From Bacillota bacterium (GTDB lineage Bacteria > Bacillota > Clostridia > Lachnospirales > Anaerotignaceae): 64,000 bases of DNA. The notes under the pieces are model-generated. The model was not told the origin of the DNA. It worked only from the letters and a program-made list of their open reading frames with translations, and did not search any database. Shown piece after piece: positions 54,603 through 63,919 of this stretch (position 1 is the first letter of the stretch; each line of letters starts with the position of its first letter). The stretch lies in the NCBI GenBank assembly GCA_022791155.1, contig JAAVYN010000010.1, positions 1-64,000 of the forward strand. Direction: 5' to 3'. The position numbers and the translations under genes are program-made.

Positions 54603-54821
54603 ATGAAAAAAAGCTACAAAATTGAAGTTGACTGTGCAAACTGCGCAAACAAAATGGAAGAAGCCGCAAAGAAAACTGCCGGCGTGAAAGATGCTTCAAT
54701 CAACTTCATGGCGCTCAAAATGAATGTTGAATTTGAAGACGGACAGGATCCTAAAGCTGTTATGGAAGAAGTTAGAAAGAACTGCAAAAAAGTTGAAGAT
54801 GACTGTGAAATATTTATCTAA
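54603..54821 (+). CDS. HMA-domain metallochaperone
   Basis: A 72-aa protein consisting of one heavy-metal-associated (HMA) fold: SYKIEVDCANCANKMEEAAK holds the CxxC metal motif, followed by INFMALKMNVEFEDG. It hands metal to a P1B ATPase; the CadA-like gene 125 bases downstream lacks its own HMA domain, so this is a split N-terminal domain. The start is ATG 54603, 9 bases after AGAGG; ATG 54597 is too close. Its mRNA ends with a CGCCCC/GGGGCG hairpin at 54833-54847. Confidence 0.9.
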   Translation: MKKSYKIEVDCANCANKMEEAAKKTAGVKDASINFMALKMNVEFEDGQDPKAVMEEVRKNCKKVEDDCEIFI

Positions 54822-54827
54822 TTTGAT

Positions 54828-54849
54828 GCGCCCCTTAAACGGGGCGTAA
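54828..54849 (+). other. GC hairpin between HMA and CadA-like genes
   Basis: GCGCCCC pairs with GGGGCG(T) around loop TTAAAC, without a T run. It may protect the chaperone mRNA end or partly attenuate the ATPase. Confidence 0.55.
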
Positions 54850-54946
54850 AAATAACGGAATTATATGAATGATAAAACATATATTAAATTTATTGTGGTT
54901 TGTGTTAATTTGTTTTTATAGTATATAGACAGAGGGTGCAGAACAT

Positions 54947-56848
54947 ATGAATAAGAAACAAAAAAAGAATCTTATAAGAATAATTGTTTCAGCAATACTC
55001 ATGGTTGCGCTGAATTATGTGCCTGTCAGCGGCATTGCACGGTTCCTGCTTTACCTTGTTCCATATCTTATCATAGGCTATGACATTCTTATAAAAGCTT
55101 TCAAAGGAATAAAAAATAGACAGGCGTTTGACGAAAGCCTCCTTATGGCAATCGCAACACTTGGTGCAATTGCTCTTGCTCTTTATGAAGACGGTGTAGG
55201 AGGCGAGGGAGAATATACTGAAGCGATAGCTGTTATGCTGTTTTATCAGGTTGGTGAGTGGTTCCAAAGCTATGCAGTTGGAAAAAGCCGCCGCAATATA
55301 AGCGATCTTATGGACATTCGCCCTGACTATGCCAATGTTGAAAAAGAAGGCGGACAGCTTGAACAGGTTGATCCTGATGAAGTTGAAATTGGTTCCATTA
55401 TAGTGGTTCAGCCCGGCGAGAAAGTTCCAATTGATGGCGTGGTTGTTGAGGGCTTCACAAGCCTCAACACAAGCGCGCTCACTGGTGAAAGCCTCCCACG
55501 TGAAGTTAAGCCCGGAGATGAGGTAATCAGCGGTTGTATAAACATAAACGGATTGCTCAGGCTCAAAACAACAAAGGAATTTGGCGAATCAACAGTGTCA
55601 AAAATACTTGACTTGGTTGAAAATGCAAGTTCAAGAAAATCAAAATCAGAAGATTTTATAACAAAATTTGCAAGAGTGTATACACCAGCTGTGGTAATAA
55701 GTGCCATTGCACTGGCCATACTTCCGCCGCTTGTGAGCATGGCAATGAGCATTGCTCCTATGTGGGGTTCGTGGATTTACAGAGCGCTTACATTCCTCGT
55801 AATAAGCTGCCCATGTGCGCTTGTAATAAGCATACCGCTTAGCTTTTTTGCCGGAATTGGCGGCGCCAGCAAAGAAGGCGTTCTTGTTAAAGGCTCCAAC
55901 TATCTTGAAACGCTTTCACAAACAAAAACAGTTGTGTTTGACAAAACAGGAACACTTACAAAAGGCGTGTTTCAAGTGACAGCCGTTCACCCTGAAAAAA
56001 TAGATGAAACAAAGCTTCTTCATCTTGCGGCACATGTTGAAAGATATTCAACACATCCAATAGCCAACTCTCTTAGAGCTGCATATCCAAATGAAGCCGA
56101 TGACTGTAGTGTTGAAAACGTTGAGGAAGTGGCAGGCCACGGCATACGGGCAACAGTAAACGGTGAAACCGTATGCGCCGGGAACTCAAAAATGATGGAT
56201 TCTATAGGCGCAAAGTGGAGCCCGTGTGAACATGTTGGAACTATTATACATGTGGCTATAAACAATGAATATGTTGGCCACATAGTTATATCAGACGTTG
56301 TAAAACCAACATCAAAAGATGCTATATCAAAACTTAAACATTCAGGCGTTGACAAGACAGTGATGCTTACGGGCGATGCTAAAAATGTGGCCGACAAAGT
56401 TGCCTCTGAACTTGGGGTTGACATGGTATATTCAGAACTTCTTCCAGCCGACAAGGTCACAAAAGTTGAGGAACTTTTGACACAGAAGAAGTCAGAAAAA
56501 GAGAAGCTTGCTTTTGTTGGTGACGGCATAAATGATGCCCCTGTTCTTTCAAGAGCCGACATAGGCATTGCCATGGGAGCTATGGGATCAGATGCAGCCA
56601 TAGAAGCTGCTGACGTTGTCCTCATGGATGATGATCCAATCAAGATTGCGAAAGCTATAAAAATTTCACGCAAATGCCTTGGAATTGTTCATCAAAACAT
56701 ATGGTTTGCCATAGGAATAAAGCTCATTTGTCTTGCGCTTGGCGCCATTGGCATAGCAAATATGTGGTTTGCAATATTCGCCGATGTGGGGGTTATGATA
56801 CTTGCCATACTCAATGCAATACGTGCTCTTTTCGTGAAAAATCTATAA
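54947..56848 (+). CDS. Zn/Cd-type P1B heavy-metal ATPase
   Basis: A 633-aa protein. The ion-site motif is ISCPCALVISIPLSFF, the usual Zn/Cd/Pb version; phosphorylation motif DKTGTLTKG; hinge VGDGINDAPVLSRAD; and an Asp in the last helix (FADVGVMILAILNAIR), also typical of the CadA/ZntA group. It exports Cd, Zn or Pb. No HMA domain is present; the HMA protein just before supplies it. AGAGGG lies before ATG 54947. Control by the divergent ArsR is likely. Confidence 0.92.
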   Translation: MNKKQKKNLIRIIVSAILMVALNYVPVSGIARFLLYLVPYLIIGYDILIKAFKGIKNRQAFDESLLMAIATLGAIALALYEDGVGGEGEYTEAIAVMLFYQVGEWFQSYAVGKSRRNISDLMDIRPDYANVEKEGGQLEQVDPDEVEIGSIIVVQPGEKVPIDGVVVEGFTSLNTSALTGESLPREVKPGDEVISGCININGLLRLKTTKEFGESTVSKILDLVENASSRKSKSEDFITKFARVYTPAVVISAIALAILPPLVSMAMSIAPMWGSWIYRALTFLVISCPCALVISIPLSFFAGIGGASKEGVLVKGSNYLETLSQTKTVVFDKTGTLTKGVFQVTAVHPEKIDETKLLHLAAHVERYSTHPIANSLRAAYPNEADDCSVENVEEVAGHGIRATVNGETVCAGNSKMMDSIGAKWSPCEHVGTIIHVAINNEYVGHIVISDVVKPTSKDAISKLKHSGVDKTVMLTGDAKNVADKVASELGVDMVYSELLPADKVTKVEELLTQKKSEKEKLAFVGDGINDAPVLSRADIGIAMGAMGSDAAIEAADVVLMDDDPIKIAKAIKISRKCLGIVHQNIWFAIGIKLICLALGAIGIANMWFAIFADVGVMILAILNAIRALFVKNL

Positions 56849-56966
56849 GCCGGTTTTAGTGATGAATGGCATGGATAGAGTTGCGGTGAATGAATGACTG
56901 CCAAGCAAGTGTACAATTGTTTTTAGTAAAAAATGCTTAAAAAGATTATGCAAACAAAAGTTAGAG

Positions 56967-56992
56967 GGGCAATGTTTTACATTGCCCTTTTT
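56967..56992 (+). terminator. Terminator after CadA-like gene
   Basis: GGGCAATG at 56967-56974 pairs with CATTGCCC at 56980-56987; five T follow. Confidence 0.88.
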
Positions 56993-57514
56993 ACGAACAC
57001 CAAAACGATATACAGAACAGCATACAATTGTGAAATATAAAACCGTCAATTTAGACAAATCAATGGAAATGTGCATTTTTGGCACGTAACCATTGATTTT
57101 TTGTTATACAAAAATTTGAACTTTATGTTACATTATGCAAACCAAAAGAACACTTGTGATGATTTTTGGCAGAAAACAATTTTTTTGTCATTAAGTTGCA
57201 AAAAAATATGTCCTTAATAAAAAATTTTTCATTTGAAAGAAGGCCAGATATAAGAAATAGTGGTTTGTAATGATGAACATTTTGCTTGAAAATAAAAACA
57301 ATGCACAAATGACGTGCCAAAAATTGGGGGTTTACATTGGGATCATTAATATTGTTATAGGGTAACAATTATTGTTTGGCACAATTTTTTTTGATTTTTA
57401 TGTATAAATTTGTGCAAAAATTATAAAATTGGCTAAGGGTTTTTATCTATTTTACGGGTTTACAAAAATCGACGGCTGATGATAAAATAATAAAGTAAAA
57501 TTCACTGTGAATTT
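56993..57514. other. Gene-free AT-rich stretch before CDF gene
   Basis: About 520 bases with no convincing coding frame. I looked for NiCo, Mn (yybP-ykoY) and Mg riboswitch words and saw none. Confidence 0.5.
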
Positions 57515-57573
57515 ATTTTAACTTGGATTTTAACTTGGAGACTCCTTAAAATTTCATCATTAAAATTTCATCA
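57515..57573. repeat. Two adjacent tandem duplications upstream of CDF gene
   Basis: ATTTTAACTTGG occurs twice in a row (57515-57526, 57527-57538). TTAAAATTTCATCA occurs twice in a row (57546-57559, 57560-57573). Both are exact. They may be replication-slippage marks or spaced binding sites. Confidence 0.85.
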
Positions 57574-57745
57574 TAAATAATGAATTGCCCTTGCATGGCA
57601 GGATAAAAGCTAAGTGAATTAAGAGATATAAAATGCCACTCACTGATCATTAATTTGAACTAAGCTGAATAAATTAAAAATAAAAAATTTGTCCTGCTTG
57701 TTGCAAACACAGGGCGCCACTTAATCGAAGGGAAGGATTTTATTA

Positions 57746-58672
57746 ATGGAAAAAGATAATAATGTATCAGTTGCAAGCAGTAATGATTATGCTACTGAAG
57801 CGACAAGAGTTGAGATTATAGGCATAGTTACAAACCTTGCTCTTTTTGTTTTCAAACTGATTGCCGGTATATTAGGAAAATCTGGAGCTATGATTTCAGA
57901 TGCTATACACACAGCTTCAGACGTGTTTGCGGATTTGATAGCCATACTTGGACTTCAGATGTCCAAAAAAGAAGAAGACAGCAGTCACCCTTATGGCCAT
58001 GAAAAAATTGAATGTCTTTTCACATTGGTGCTCGGTGTGGTGCTTTTGACAGTTGGAATATCCGTGGGATATTCAGCAGTTACAGGAATTATAGATTATT
58101 TATCAGGCAACGCCGGGGCCATAGCTCAACCAGGAATCATTGCTATAGTTGCCGCTTTGGTTTCAATTGGCTCAAAAGAGGCATTGTTCCAATATGTAAT
58201 TCAAAGATCAAAAAAATTGAACTCTCCAACACTTAAAGCCACAGCATGGCATCACCGTTCAGACTCTCTTTCATCAATAGGAGCTCTGATTGGTATTGTT
58301 GGAGCAAGATTTGGAATAACAATTCTCGACTCTGTTGCCAGCCTCATAATATGTATTATCGTAGTTAAGATTGGAATTGAGGTTCTTGTGGCATCCATAA
58401 ACAACCTCATTGATGCATCTGCTGACAAGGAATTTGTTAAAAAAGCAAATGAAATATGCGTGGGATTTCCGGGCGTTGAGGAGCTTATAACTCTTAAAAC
58501 AAGACAGTTTGGACACAAAATATATGTTGAAGCAACAATAGGATGCAGAAATGACATGACTCTTGAAGAAGGCCATGACGTTGCAGAAAATCTGCATGAC
58601 AAGCTTGAAGCAGAGCTAAACAACGTTAAACATGCTTTTATACACGTTGATCCTGTTGAGAAAAAGAAGTGA
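57746..58672 (+). CDS. Cation diffusion facilitator (CDF) metal exporter
   Basis: A 308-aa protein with about six helices. Metal-site motifs: SDAIHTASDVFADL (HxxxD of TM2) and HHRSDSLSS (HxxxD-like of TM5). The cytoplasmic C-terminal domain with GHKIYVEATIG and HAFIHVDP is the dimer/metal-regulating domain. The HxxxD pairs fit Zn/Mn/Co type. ATG 57746 has AAGGGAAGG upstream. It lies between metal ATPase genes and a nickel/peptide importer. Confidence 0.92.
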   Translation: MEKDNNVSVASSNDYATEATRVEIIGIVTNLALFVFKLIAGILGKSGAMISDAIHTASDVFADLIAILGLQMSKKEEDSSHPYGHEKIECLFTLVLGVVLLTVGISVGYSAVTGIIDYLSGNAGAIAQPGIIAIVAALVSIGSKEALFQYVIQRSKKLNSPTLKATAWHHRSDSLSSIGALIGIVGARFGITILDSVASLIICIIVVKIGIEVLVASINNLIDASADKEFVKKANEICVGFPGVEELITLKTRQFGHKIYVEATIGCRNDMTLEEGHDVAENLHDKLEAELNNVKHAFIHVDPVEKKK

Positions 58673-58747
58673 TCTCTTGGAACAGCGTGATGAAAATAAG
58701 CAGTAGGTTAAGAAGTATCATCAAATCTATTTTTAGGGGGTTAATGT

Positions 58748-60304
58748 ATGAAGAAAAAATTGTTTGCTGCAATGTTGAGTACGGTTCTCGTGGCATCAAG
58801 CTTGCTTGCAGGATGCGGAGACGATGGGGGTTCTGTGCAAACTTCCGGCGGAGGCGGTGGAAACAATGGCGCTTCAGCTTCCGGAGGCATTCTTAAGAGT
58901 GTTGAAACGTTCTCTTATTCAAGCCTTGATGTTCACAAAGAGTATTATTCATGGCATGATCAAAAATATGGCCTTTCAGAAACTCTTTTCAAAATCAATG
59001 ATGACATGGAATTGGAGCCATGGCTTGCTGAGAAGATTGAAATTGACGGCACAAAGTGCACTGTGACACTTAAAGACGGAGTTTGCTTCTCAAACGGCAA
59101 CCCTCTCACAGCTGACATGGCAAAACGCAACTTTGAAAGACTCATTGAAGTTAACAACAGATTCAAATATATGGCTGATTGGACTTTTGAAGCTCCAGAT
59201 GAAAAAACACTTGTAATTACAACTCAAAAGGTTTATCCAACATTCAAAAATGACTTTGCGACACCTGAAACTGGGTTTATTGATCTTGACGCCACAACAG
59301 ATTTTGACAAAAATCCTATATGCACAGGGCCTTTTGCCGTTGACACATTTGTTCCAAGCGGTGACATCACATTAAAGAAAAATGAAAATTACTGGGGCGG
59401 AGAAGTTAAACTTGACGGCGCTGTGTTCTATGCTATGAGTGATGACCAGTCAAAACTTATGGCTATGCAAAACGGCGAGATTGATGCCTATGACAATATC
59501 TCATCTTCAGACATTGAGTTGTTCAGCGCTGATCCTGATACATATTCACTTTACTCAGTTCCAATGCAGATGAGAAGCTATATGTTCCTTAACAGTGAAA
59601 GAGTTCCAAACAGCATTCGTCAGGCAATTGGGCTTGTTATTGACAGAAAAGCTATAGCTGATTTCCTTCCGGGCATGATCTCTCCAGCTTACAGCGTTTT
59701 TGACAGCCACTTAGCATATGGCAAGGCAAAAATTCCATCAACAGATGTTGAAAAAGCAAAACAGATCATGGAAGCTGATGGATACACGCTTACAAATGGC
59801 GTTTATACAAAAAATGGACAGCCAGCTAAAGTTGTTATCAGTTGCTATGCTTCACGTAACATTGACACACAGGCCGTTCTCGTTCAGGAACAACTTAATG
59901 CATTTGGCATTACTGCTGAAATAGCACTCAAAGAAGACCCTGACGGTTCATATATGTCAGATCATGACTATGAAATTTGTTTCTATCGTATGATTACAGA
60001 CAAAACAGGCGATCCTTTCCCATTCATCGATGGTGTTGTAAAGAGTGGATCATATCAGGATATTGCTGGTTTCGGAAATGAAGAAACAGATGCGCTTATC
60101 GAAGAACTTCGTTATGAAGTTGACACAAACAGACGTGCTGAACTTACAAACGAAATTATGCAAAAATTCTATGACAGCAATACATTTGTAATTATTGCTA
60201 ACTACAACAGAAATATCGTTCTCAGAAAAGGCATTACAGGATTTTCGGAGAGCAATCCTTATGAGTTCTATGGCATAAATGCCGACTCAAGCGTTAATGG
60301 CTGA
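58748..60304 (+). CDS. SBP_bac_5-type nickel/peptide-binding lipoprotein
   Basis: A 518-aa protein with lipobox (LLAGC at about 19-23) and a Gly-rich linker. The family motif is TLKDGVCFSNGNPLTADMAK; CTGPFAVDTF and KKNENYWGG follow. The profile resembles NikA and DppA; the LKDGVCFSNG type is common in NikA-like proteins, so nickel or a nickel chelate is possible. It is followed by permease and ATPase genes in one operon. AGGGGG precedes ATG 58748. Confidence 0.9.
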   Translation: MKKKLFAAMLSTVLVASSLLAGCGDDGGSVQTSGGGGGNNGASASGGILKSVETFSYSSLDVHKEYYSWHDQKYGLSETLFKINDDMELEPWLAEKIEIDGTKCTVTLKDGVCFSNGNPLTADMAKRNFERLIEVNNRFKYMADWTFEAPDEKTLVITTQKVYPTFKNDFATPETGFIDLDATTDFDKNPICTGPFAVDTFVPSGDITLKKNENYWGGEVKLDGAVFYAMSDDQSKLMAMQNGEIDAYDNISSSDIELFSADPDTYSLYSVPMQMRSYMFLNSERVPNSIRQAIGLVIDRKAIADFLPGMISPAYSVFDSHLAYGKAKIPSTDVEKAKQIMEADGYTLTNGVYTKNGQPAKVVISCYASRNIDTQAVLVQEQLNAFGITAEIALKEDPDGSYMSDHDYEICFYRMITDKTGDPFPFIDGVVKSGSYQDIAGFGNEETDALIEELRYEVDTNRRAELTNEIMQKFYDSNTFVIIANYNRNIVLRKGITGFSESNPYEFYGINADSSVNG

Positions 60305-60347
60305 TTTTTTTGAAAAATAAAGAAAGATCAATTGAAAGTGTTTTGAT

Positions 60348-60370
60348 ATGCTGCCGCACACCGGCAGCAT
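60348..60370 (+). other. Hairpin between binding-protein and permease genes
   Basis: ATGCTGCCG at 60348-60356 pairs perfectly with CGGCAGCAT at 60362-60370 (loop CACAC), without a T run. Such hairpins raise the binding-protein mRNA level over the permease genes. Confidence 0.7.
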
Positions 60371-60415
60371 ATTGTTGAAAAATTATAATATGAAATTATG
60401 AAAGGAGTGAAAAGT

Positions 60416-61345
60416 TTGCGTAGATTTATTATAAGGCGTTTTATAAACTTAATACCAGTACTTATTATACTTACTTTAATCGTTTTCACACTTATGTATT
60501 TTACGCCAGGAGACGCGGCTTTGTTAAGACTCACTTCACAGGGAGCAACGATAACAGAAGAACTTCTTGAAATGGAACGCGAAAGAATGGGGCTTAATCA
60601 GCCATTTTTCACCCGCTATGCTAACTGGGCGCTTGGCATACTCCATGGAGATTTTGGAACATCTTTTGCCGATGACCTGCCAATTTTGCCCAAACTTATG
60701 AAAGCTCTTGGATATACAGCGGTTTTGGCAACAGCCAGCACAATAATATCTGTAATAGTGGCCATACCTCTTGGAATATTTACAGCTATCAAAAAAGATT
60801 CAATTCCAGATAATATCGTGCGCGTGTTCACATTCACAGGAAACGCAATGCCAAACTTTCTTATCTCTTTACTTCTTATGTATCTCTTCTGCATCAAAGT
60901 GAAAGCGTTCCCCGTAATAGCCAAGGGAAGTGTTCAGGGCTTATTCCTTCCAACATTGGCGTTGGCCATACCAATGATGTCGAAATTTGCAAGACAAACA
61001 AGGGCTGACGTGCTTTCGCAGCTTGATGAGGAATATGTTATAGGCATGCATGCACGCGGAGTTAAGGAACGTGTTATATTATATAGAAACGTTCTTCACA
61101 ATGCGTTGGGCGCCATCATAACAATTATTTCACTTCAAATTAGAACGCTTTTGGGCGGAAGCATTGTTATTGAAACTATATTCCGTTGGCCGGGTATCGG
61201 AACATTGATTATGGACTCCATAGGAGGCCGTGACTATCCTACAATTCAGGGTGCGGTTTTAATTCTTGCGACTATTCAGATCATTGTCAATCTTCTCACG
61301 GATATAAGTTATTGTATTATTGACAGAAGAATTGAACTTGAATAG
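60416..61345 (+). CDS. ABC transporter permease (DppB/NikB-like)
   Basis: A 309-aa BPD_transp_1 protein with about six helices. It opens FIIRRFINLIPVLIILTLIVF and carries the EAA loop (AFARQTRADVLSQ-like region: SKFARQTRADVL) and the ERVILYRNVLHNALGAIITI coupling segment. It forms the inner-membrane channel with the next permease. The TTG start at 60416 is 5 bases after AAAGGAGTGA. Confidence 0.93.
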   Translation: MRRFIIRRFINLIPVLIILTLIVFTLMYFTPGDAALLRLTSQGATITEELLEMERERMGLNQPFFTRYANWALGILHGDFGTSFADDLPILPKLMKALGYTAVLATASTIISVIVAIPLGIFTAIKKDSIPDNIVRVFTFTGNAMPNFLISLLLMYLFCIKVKAFPVIAKGSVQGLFLPTLALAIPMMSKFARQTRADVLSQLDEEYVIGMHARGVKERVILYRNVLHNALGAIITIISLQIRTLLGGSIVIETIFRWPGIGTLIMDSIGGRDYPTIQGAVLILATIQIIVNLLTDISYCIIDRRIELE

Positions 61346-61359
61346 AGGTGAAGCTGATA

Positions 61360-62211
61360 ATGGCAAAGGAAAAAGTGAAAAAAAATAAAAAGAAAATGAA
61401 AAAAGAAAGGCTGAAAAGGAAGGCTATCATTTTAGGAATTATAGTTTTTATAGTTCTTATCATTAGCTTTTTTGCACCATATTTTGTGCCAAAGGATCCT
61501 TATGCTACAAATGCAGCGCTTGTAAGGCAAGCGCCAAGTGCTGAATATATATTTGGCACAGACCATTTGGGCCGCTGTGTTTTCTCAAGGGTGCTTCAAG
61601 GCGCAAGAACTTCAATATTCGCAACTCTTATGCTGGTTATCATATCTTTTATCATTGGAACAGCCATAGGTGTAATATGCGGATATTATGGCGGATTTGT
61701 TGACAACATTCTTATGCGTATAACAGACATTTTGCTGTCGTTGCCTCAAATGGTTCTTGCCATAGCTGTTGCGGGTATATTAGGGGGAAGCCTTATGAAC
61801 GCCCTTATAGCAATTGGTGTTACAAGCTGGACATCATATGCAAGGCTGGCAAGAAGCCATACAATGCGAATTAAGAACCTTCCATACATAAATGCATGCC
61901 GCATGACAGGATGCAGTGACTTCCATATACTTATATTGCATGTATTCCCTAACCTTATAGGTTCTATGCTTGTAAACGCCACATTGGAAATTGGAACAAC
62001 AATGCTTAGTATTGCCGGCCTCTCGTTCCTTGGCCTTGGAGTTGCTCCGCCACAGGCAGAATGGGGCTCAATGGTTAGTGAAGGAAGGGCATTCCTTCAG
62101 CTTGCGCCATGGACAGTATTTGCGCCTGCCATTGCAATACTTTTGACAGTTATGCTTTTCAACTACTTTGGTGAGAGTGTATGTGACCTTGCCAACGCAA
62201 ATGAGGTGTGA
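61360..62211 (+). CDS. ABC transporter permease (DppC/NikC-like)
   Basis: A 283-aa permease. A Lys-rich head is followed by AIILGIIVFIVLIISFFAPY and the family box FGTDHLGRCVFSRVLQGART. The coupling loop is CRMTGCSDFHILILHVFPNL. It pairs with the previous permease. ATG 61360 follows AGAGGTG by 9 bases. It ends 1 base into the ATPase's ribosome region. Confidence 0.93.
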   Translation: MAKEKVKKNKKKMKKERLKRKAIILGIIVFIVLIISFFAPYFVPKDPYATNAALVRQAPSAEYIFGTDHLGRCVFSRVLQGARTSIFATLMLVIISFIIGTAIGVICGYYGGFVDNILMRITDILLSLPQMVLAIAVAGILGGSLMNALIAIGVTSWTSYARLARSHTMRIKNLPYINACRMTGCSDFHILILHVFPNLIGSMLVNATLEIGTTMLSIAGLSFLGLGVAPPQAEWGSMVSEGRAFLQLAPWTVFAPAIAILLTVMLFNYFGESVCDLANANEV

Positions 62212-62213
62212 AT

Positions 62214-63161
62214 ATGGCTGATAACTTACTTGAAATAAAAAACCTCACTGTATCATACGGTGATTTTAAGATAATAACAGAGGTGTCATTTTCGGTTAAA
62301 CCAGGCGAAATAGTGTGCATAGCCGGTGAAAGTGGCTGTGGAAAAAGCACTTTGATAAAAGCTGTTTTGGGCATAAAGCAACTGGGAGCTCAGGTTCAAG
62401 AAGGAAGCATAATTCTTGACGGGCGCGACATAACACACCTTGGAACAGAGGAAAGACGCCAGATTTTGGGCACACAAATTGGATATGTTCCTCAAAACAC
62501 AAGGGGATCATTCAACAATATAAGAACATATGGTATACAATATAAAGAAACAATGAGCTGCCATGGGCTCAAGTTTGACCGCGGAGCCGCAATAAAATGC
62601 TTCGACAGGCTGAACTTTCCAGATTCGGACACACTTTTGGAACAGCAGCCATGGGAGATGTCAGGAGGAATGAATCAGCGCATGGCCATAGGGCTTGCGG
62701 TGCTTCAGGAGCCAAAGCTCATGCTGTGTGACGAGGCGACATCTGTGCTTGACGTTACATCGCAAAAAGAAGTTATTGAAGAATTGGCGCAGCTCAGAGA
62801 TGAGCTTGGCTGGTCAATCCTTTTCATAACACACAACCTTGGAGTGGCGTCACACATTGCAGACAAATTAGGAGTTATGTATGCAGGAAGAATGGTTGAA
62901 TATGGCGACATAAGAAAAGTGCTTGACGATCCAGTGCATCCATACACAAGAAGTCTTCTTGCGGCAATTCCGGGGAAGGACAGAAAAATGCCAGTTGGGC
63001 TTGAAGGAAGGCCGCCGCTTGACGGTGCTGAATGGACAGGGTGCAACTTTGTTCCACGATGTAAATATAAACAAAAAAGCTGTGAAACAAAACCATACAG
63101 CCTTAACGAGATTGAGCCGGGACATTTTGTCAGCTGCGCTGAAGGGAGGAACGAAAAATGA
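62214..63161 (+). CDS. ABC transporter ATPase (DppD/OppD-like)
   Basis: A 315-aa ATPase. Walker A GESGCGKST (about 36-44), signature MSGGMNQRM, Walker B LMLCDEATSVLD, plus the C-terminal oligopeptide-transporter tail (CNFVPRCKYKQKSC) that in related proteins binds a cluster. It powers import with its partner ATPase. The start is ATG 62214 after GAGGTG; GTG 62208 is the alternative. Confidence 0.94.
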   Translation: MADNLLEIKNLTVSYGDFKIITEVSFSVKPGEIVCIAGESGCGKSTLIKAVLGIKQLGAQVQEGSIILDGRDITHLGTEERRQILGTQIGYVPQNTRGSFNNIRTYGIQYKETMSCHGLKFDRGAAIKCFDRLNFPDSDTLLEQQPWEMSGGMNQRMAIGLAVLQEPKLMLCDEATSVLDVTSQKEVIEELAQLRDELGWSILFITHNLGVASHIADKLGVMYAGRMVEYGDIRKVLDDPVHPYTRSLLAAIPGKDRKMPVGLEGRPPLDGAEWTGCNFVPRCKYKQKSCETKPYSLNEIEPGHFVSCAEGRNEK

Positions 63162-63919
63162 GTGAAGCCCCTTTATTGGAGATAAAAAATGTTGCGAAGG
63201 CATATGGCAGAGGCCGAAGAAGGAAAGAGGTTTTGACAGACTTAAACATATCGCTTAACGAGGGCGAAGTTCTTGGCATAATAGGTGAAAGTGGCTGTGG
63301 CAAAAGCGTTTTGTTGAATTTGATAGCATGTTTAGAGCCGGTGTCATCAGGCCAGCTGTTTTTCAAAGGCGAAGAATATACAGGGAAAAAACCTAAGGAT
63401 ATATGCCGTTGGTTTCAGGTGATATTTCAGGATTCGGAAGCGGCGTTTGATCCCAAAATGACAATACGTCAGTCGATGCATGAAAACCTTGAACTGCTTG
63501 CGGAAGACACATCAGATGCAAACAAGCGCATAGATGAAATGGTGTCGCTTATGGGGCTTGACACAAAGTTAGCTGACAGGTATCCAAGGCAGCTTTCAGG
63601 CGGTCAGGTTCAAAGAATGGCAGTGGCAAGAGGGCTTGTGACAGAGCCAAACATGCTGTTGTGTGATGAGATAACATCAGCGCTTGACGTTTCCGCGCAA
63701 GCAATGATATTGCAATATCTGTATGAATTGAGGAAGAAACGTGGTCTGACAATGATATTTGTGTCACACGATTTGGCGCTTTGCAGCACATTTTGTGACA
63801 GAATAGCCATAATGCAGGGGGGAAGGATAGTCGAGATAGGCACACCACACGAGATTATGGATGAGCCAAAGCATGACTATACTAAGATTTTGCTTGACGC
63901 TGTGCTTTATGTTAGATGA
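63158..63919 (+). CDS. ABC transporter ATPase (DppF/OppF-like)
   Basis: A 253-aa ATPase, shorter than the usual 320 residues because it lacks the long C-terminal oligopeptide tail; NikE is of that length. Walker A GESGCGKSV, signature LSGGQVQRMA, Walker B LLCDEITSALD. It overlaps the previous gene by 4 bases (ATGA). The five-gene operon is complete here. The short length slightly supports nickel over peptide transport. Confidence 0.93.
   Translation: MSEAPLLEIKNVAKAYGRGRRRKEVLTDLNISLNEGEVLGIIGESGCGKSVLLNLIACLEPVSSGQLFFKGEEYTGKKPKDICRWFQVIFQDSEAAFDPKMTIRQSMHENLELLAEDTSDANKRIDEMVSLMGLDTKLADRYPRQLSGGQVQRMAVARGLVTEPNMLLCDEITSALDVSAQAMILQYLYELRKKRGLTMIFVSHDLALCSTFCDRIAIMQGGRIVEIGTPHEIMDEPKHDYTKILLDAVLYVR

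Noticed and set aside
54828..54849. Terminator between HMA and ATPase genes
   Set aside because: The hairpin lacks a T run, so it is listed as a processing or stability element instead.
57374..57745. NiCo or Mn riboswitch before the CDF gene
   Set aside because: Expected conserved words were not found; only tandem repeats and AT-rich sequence.
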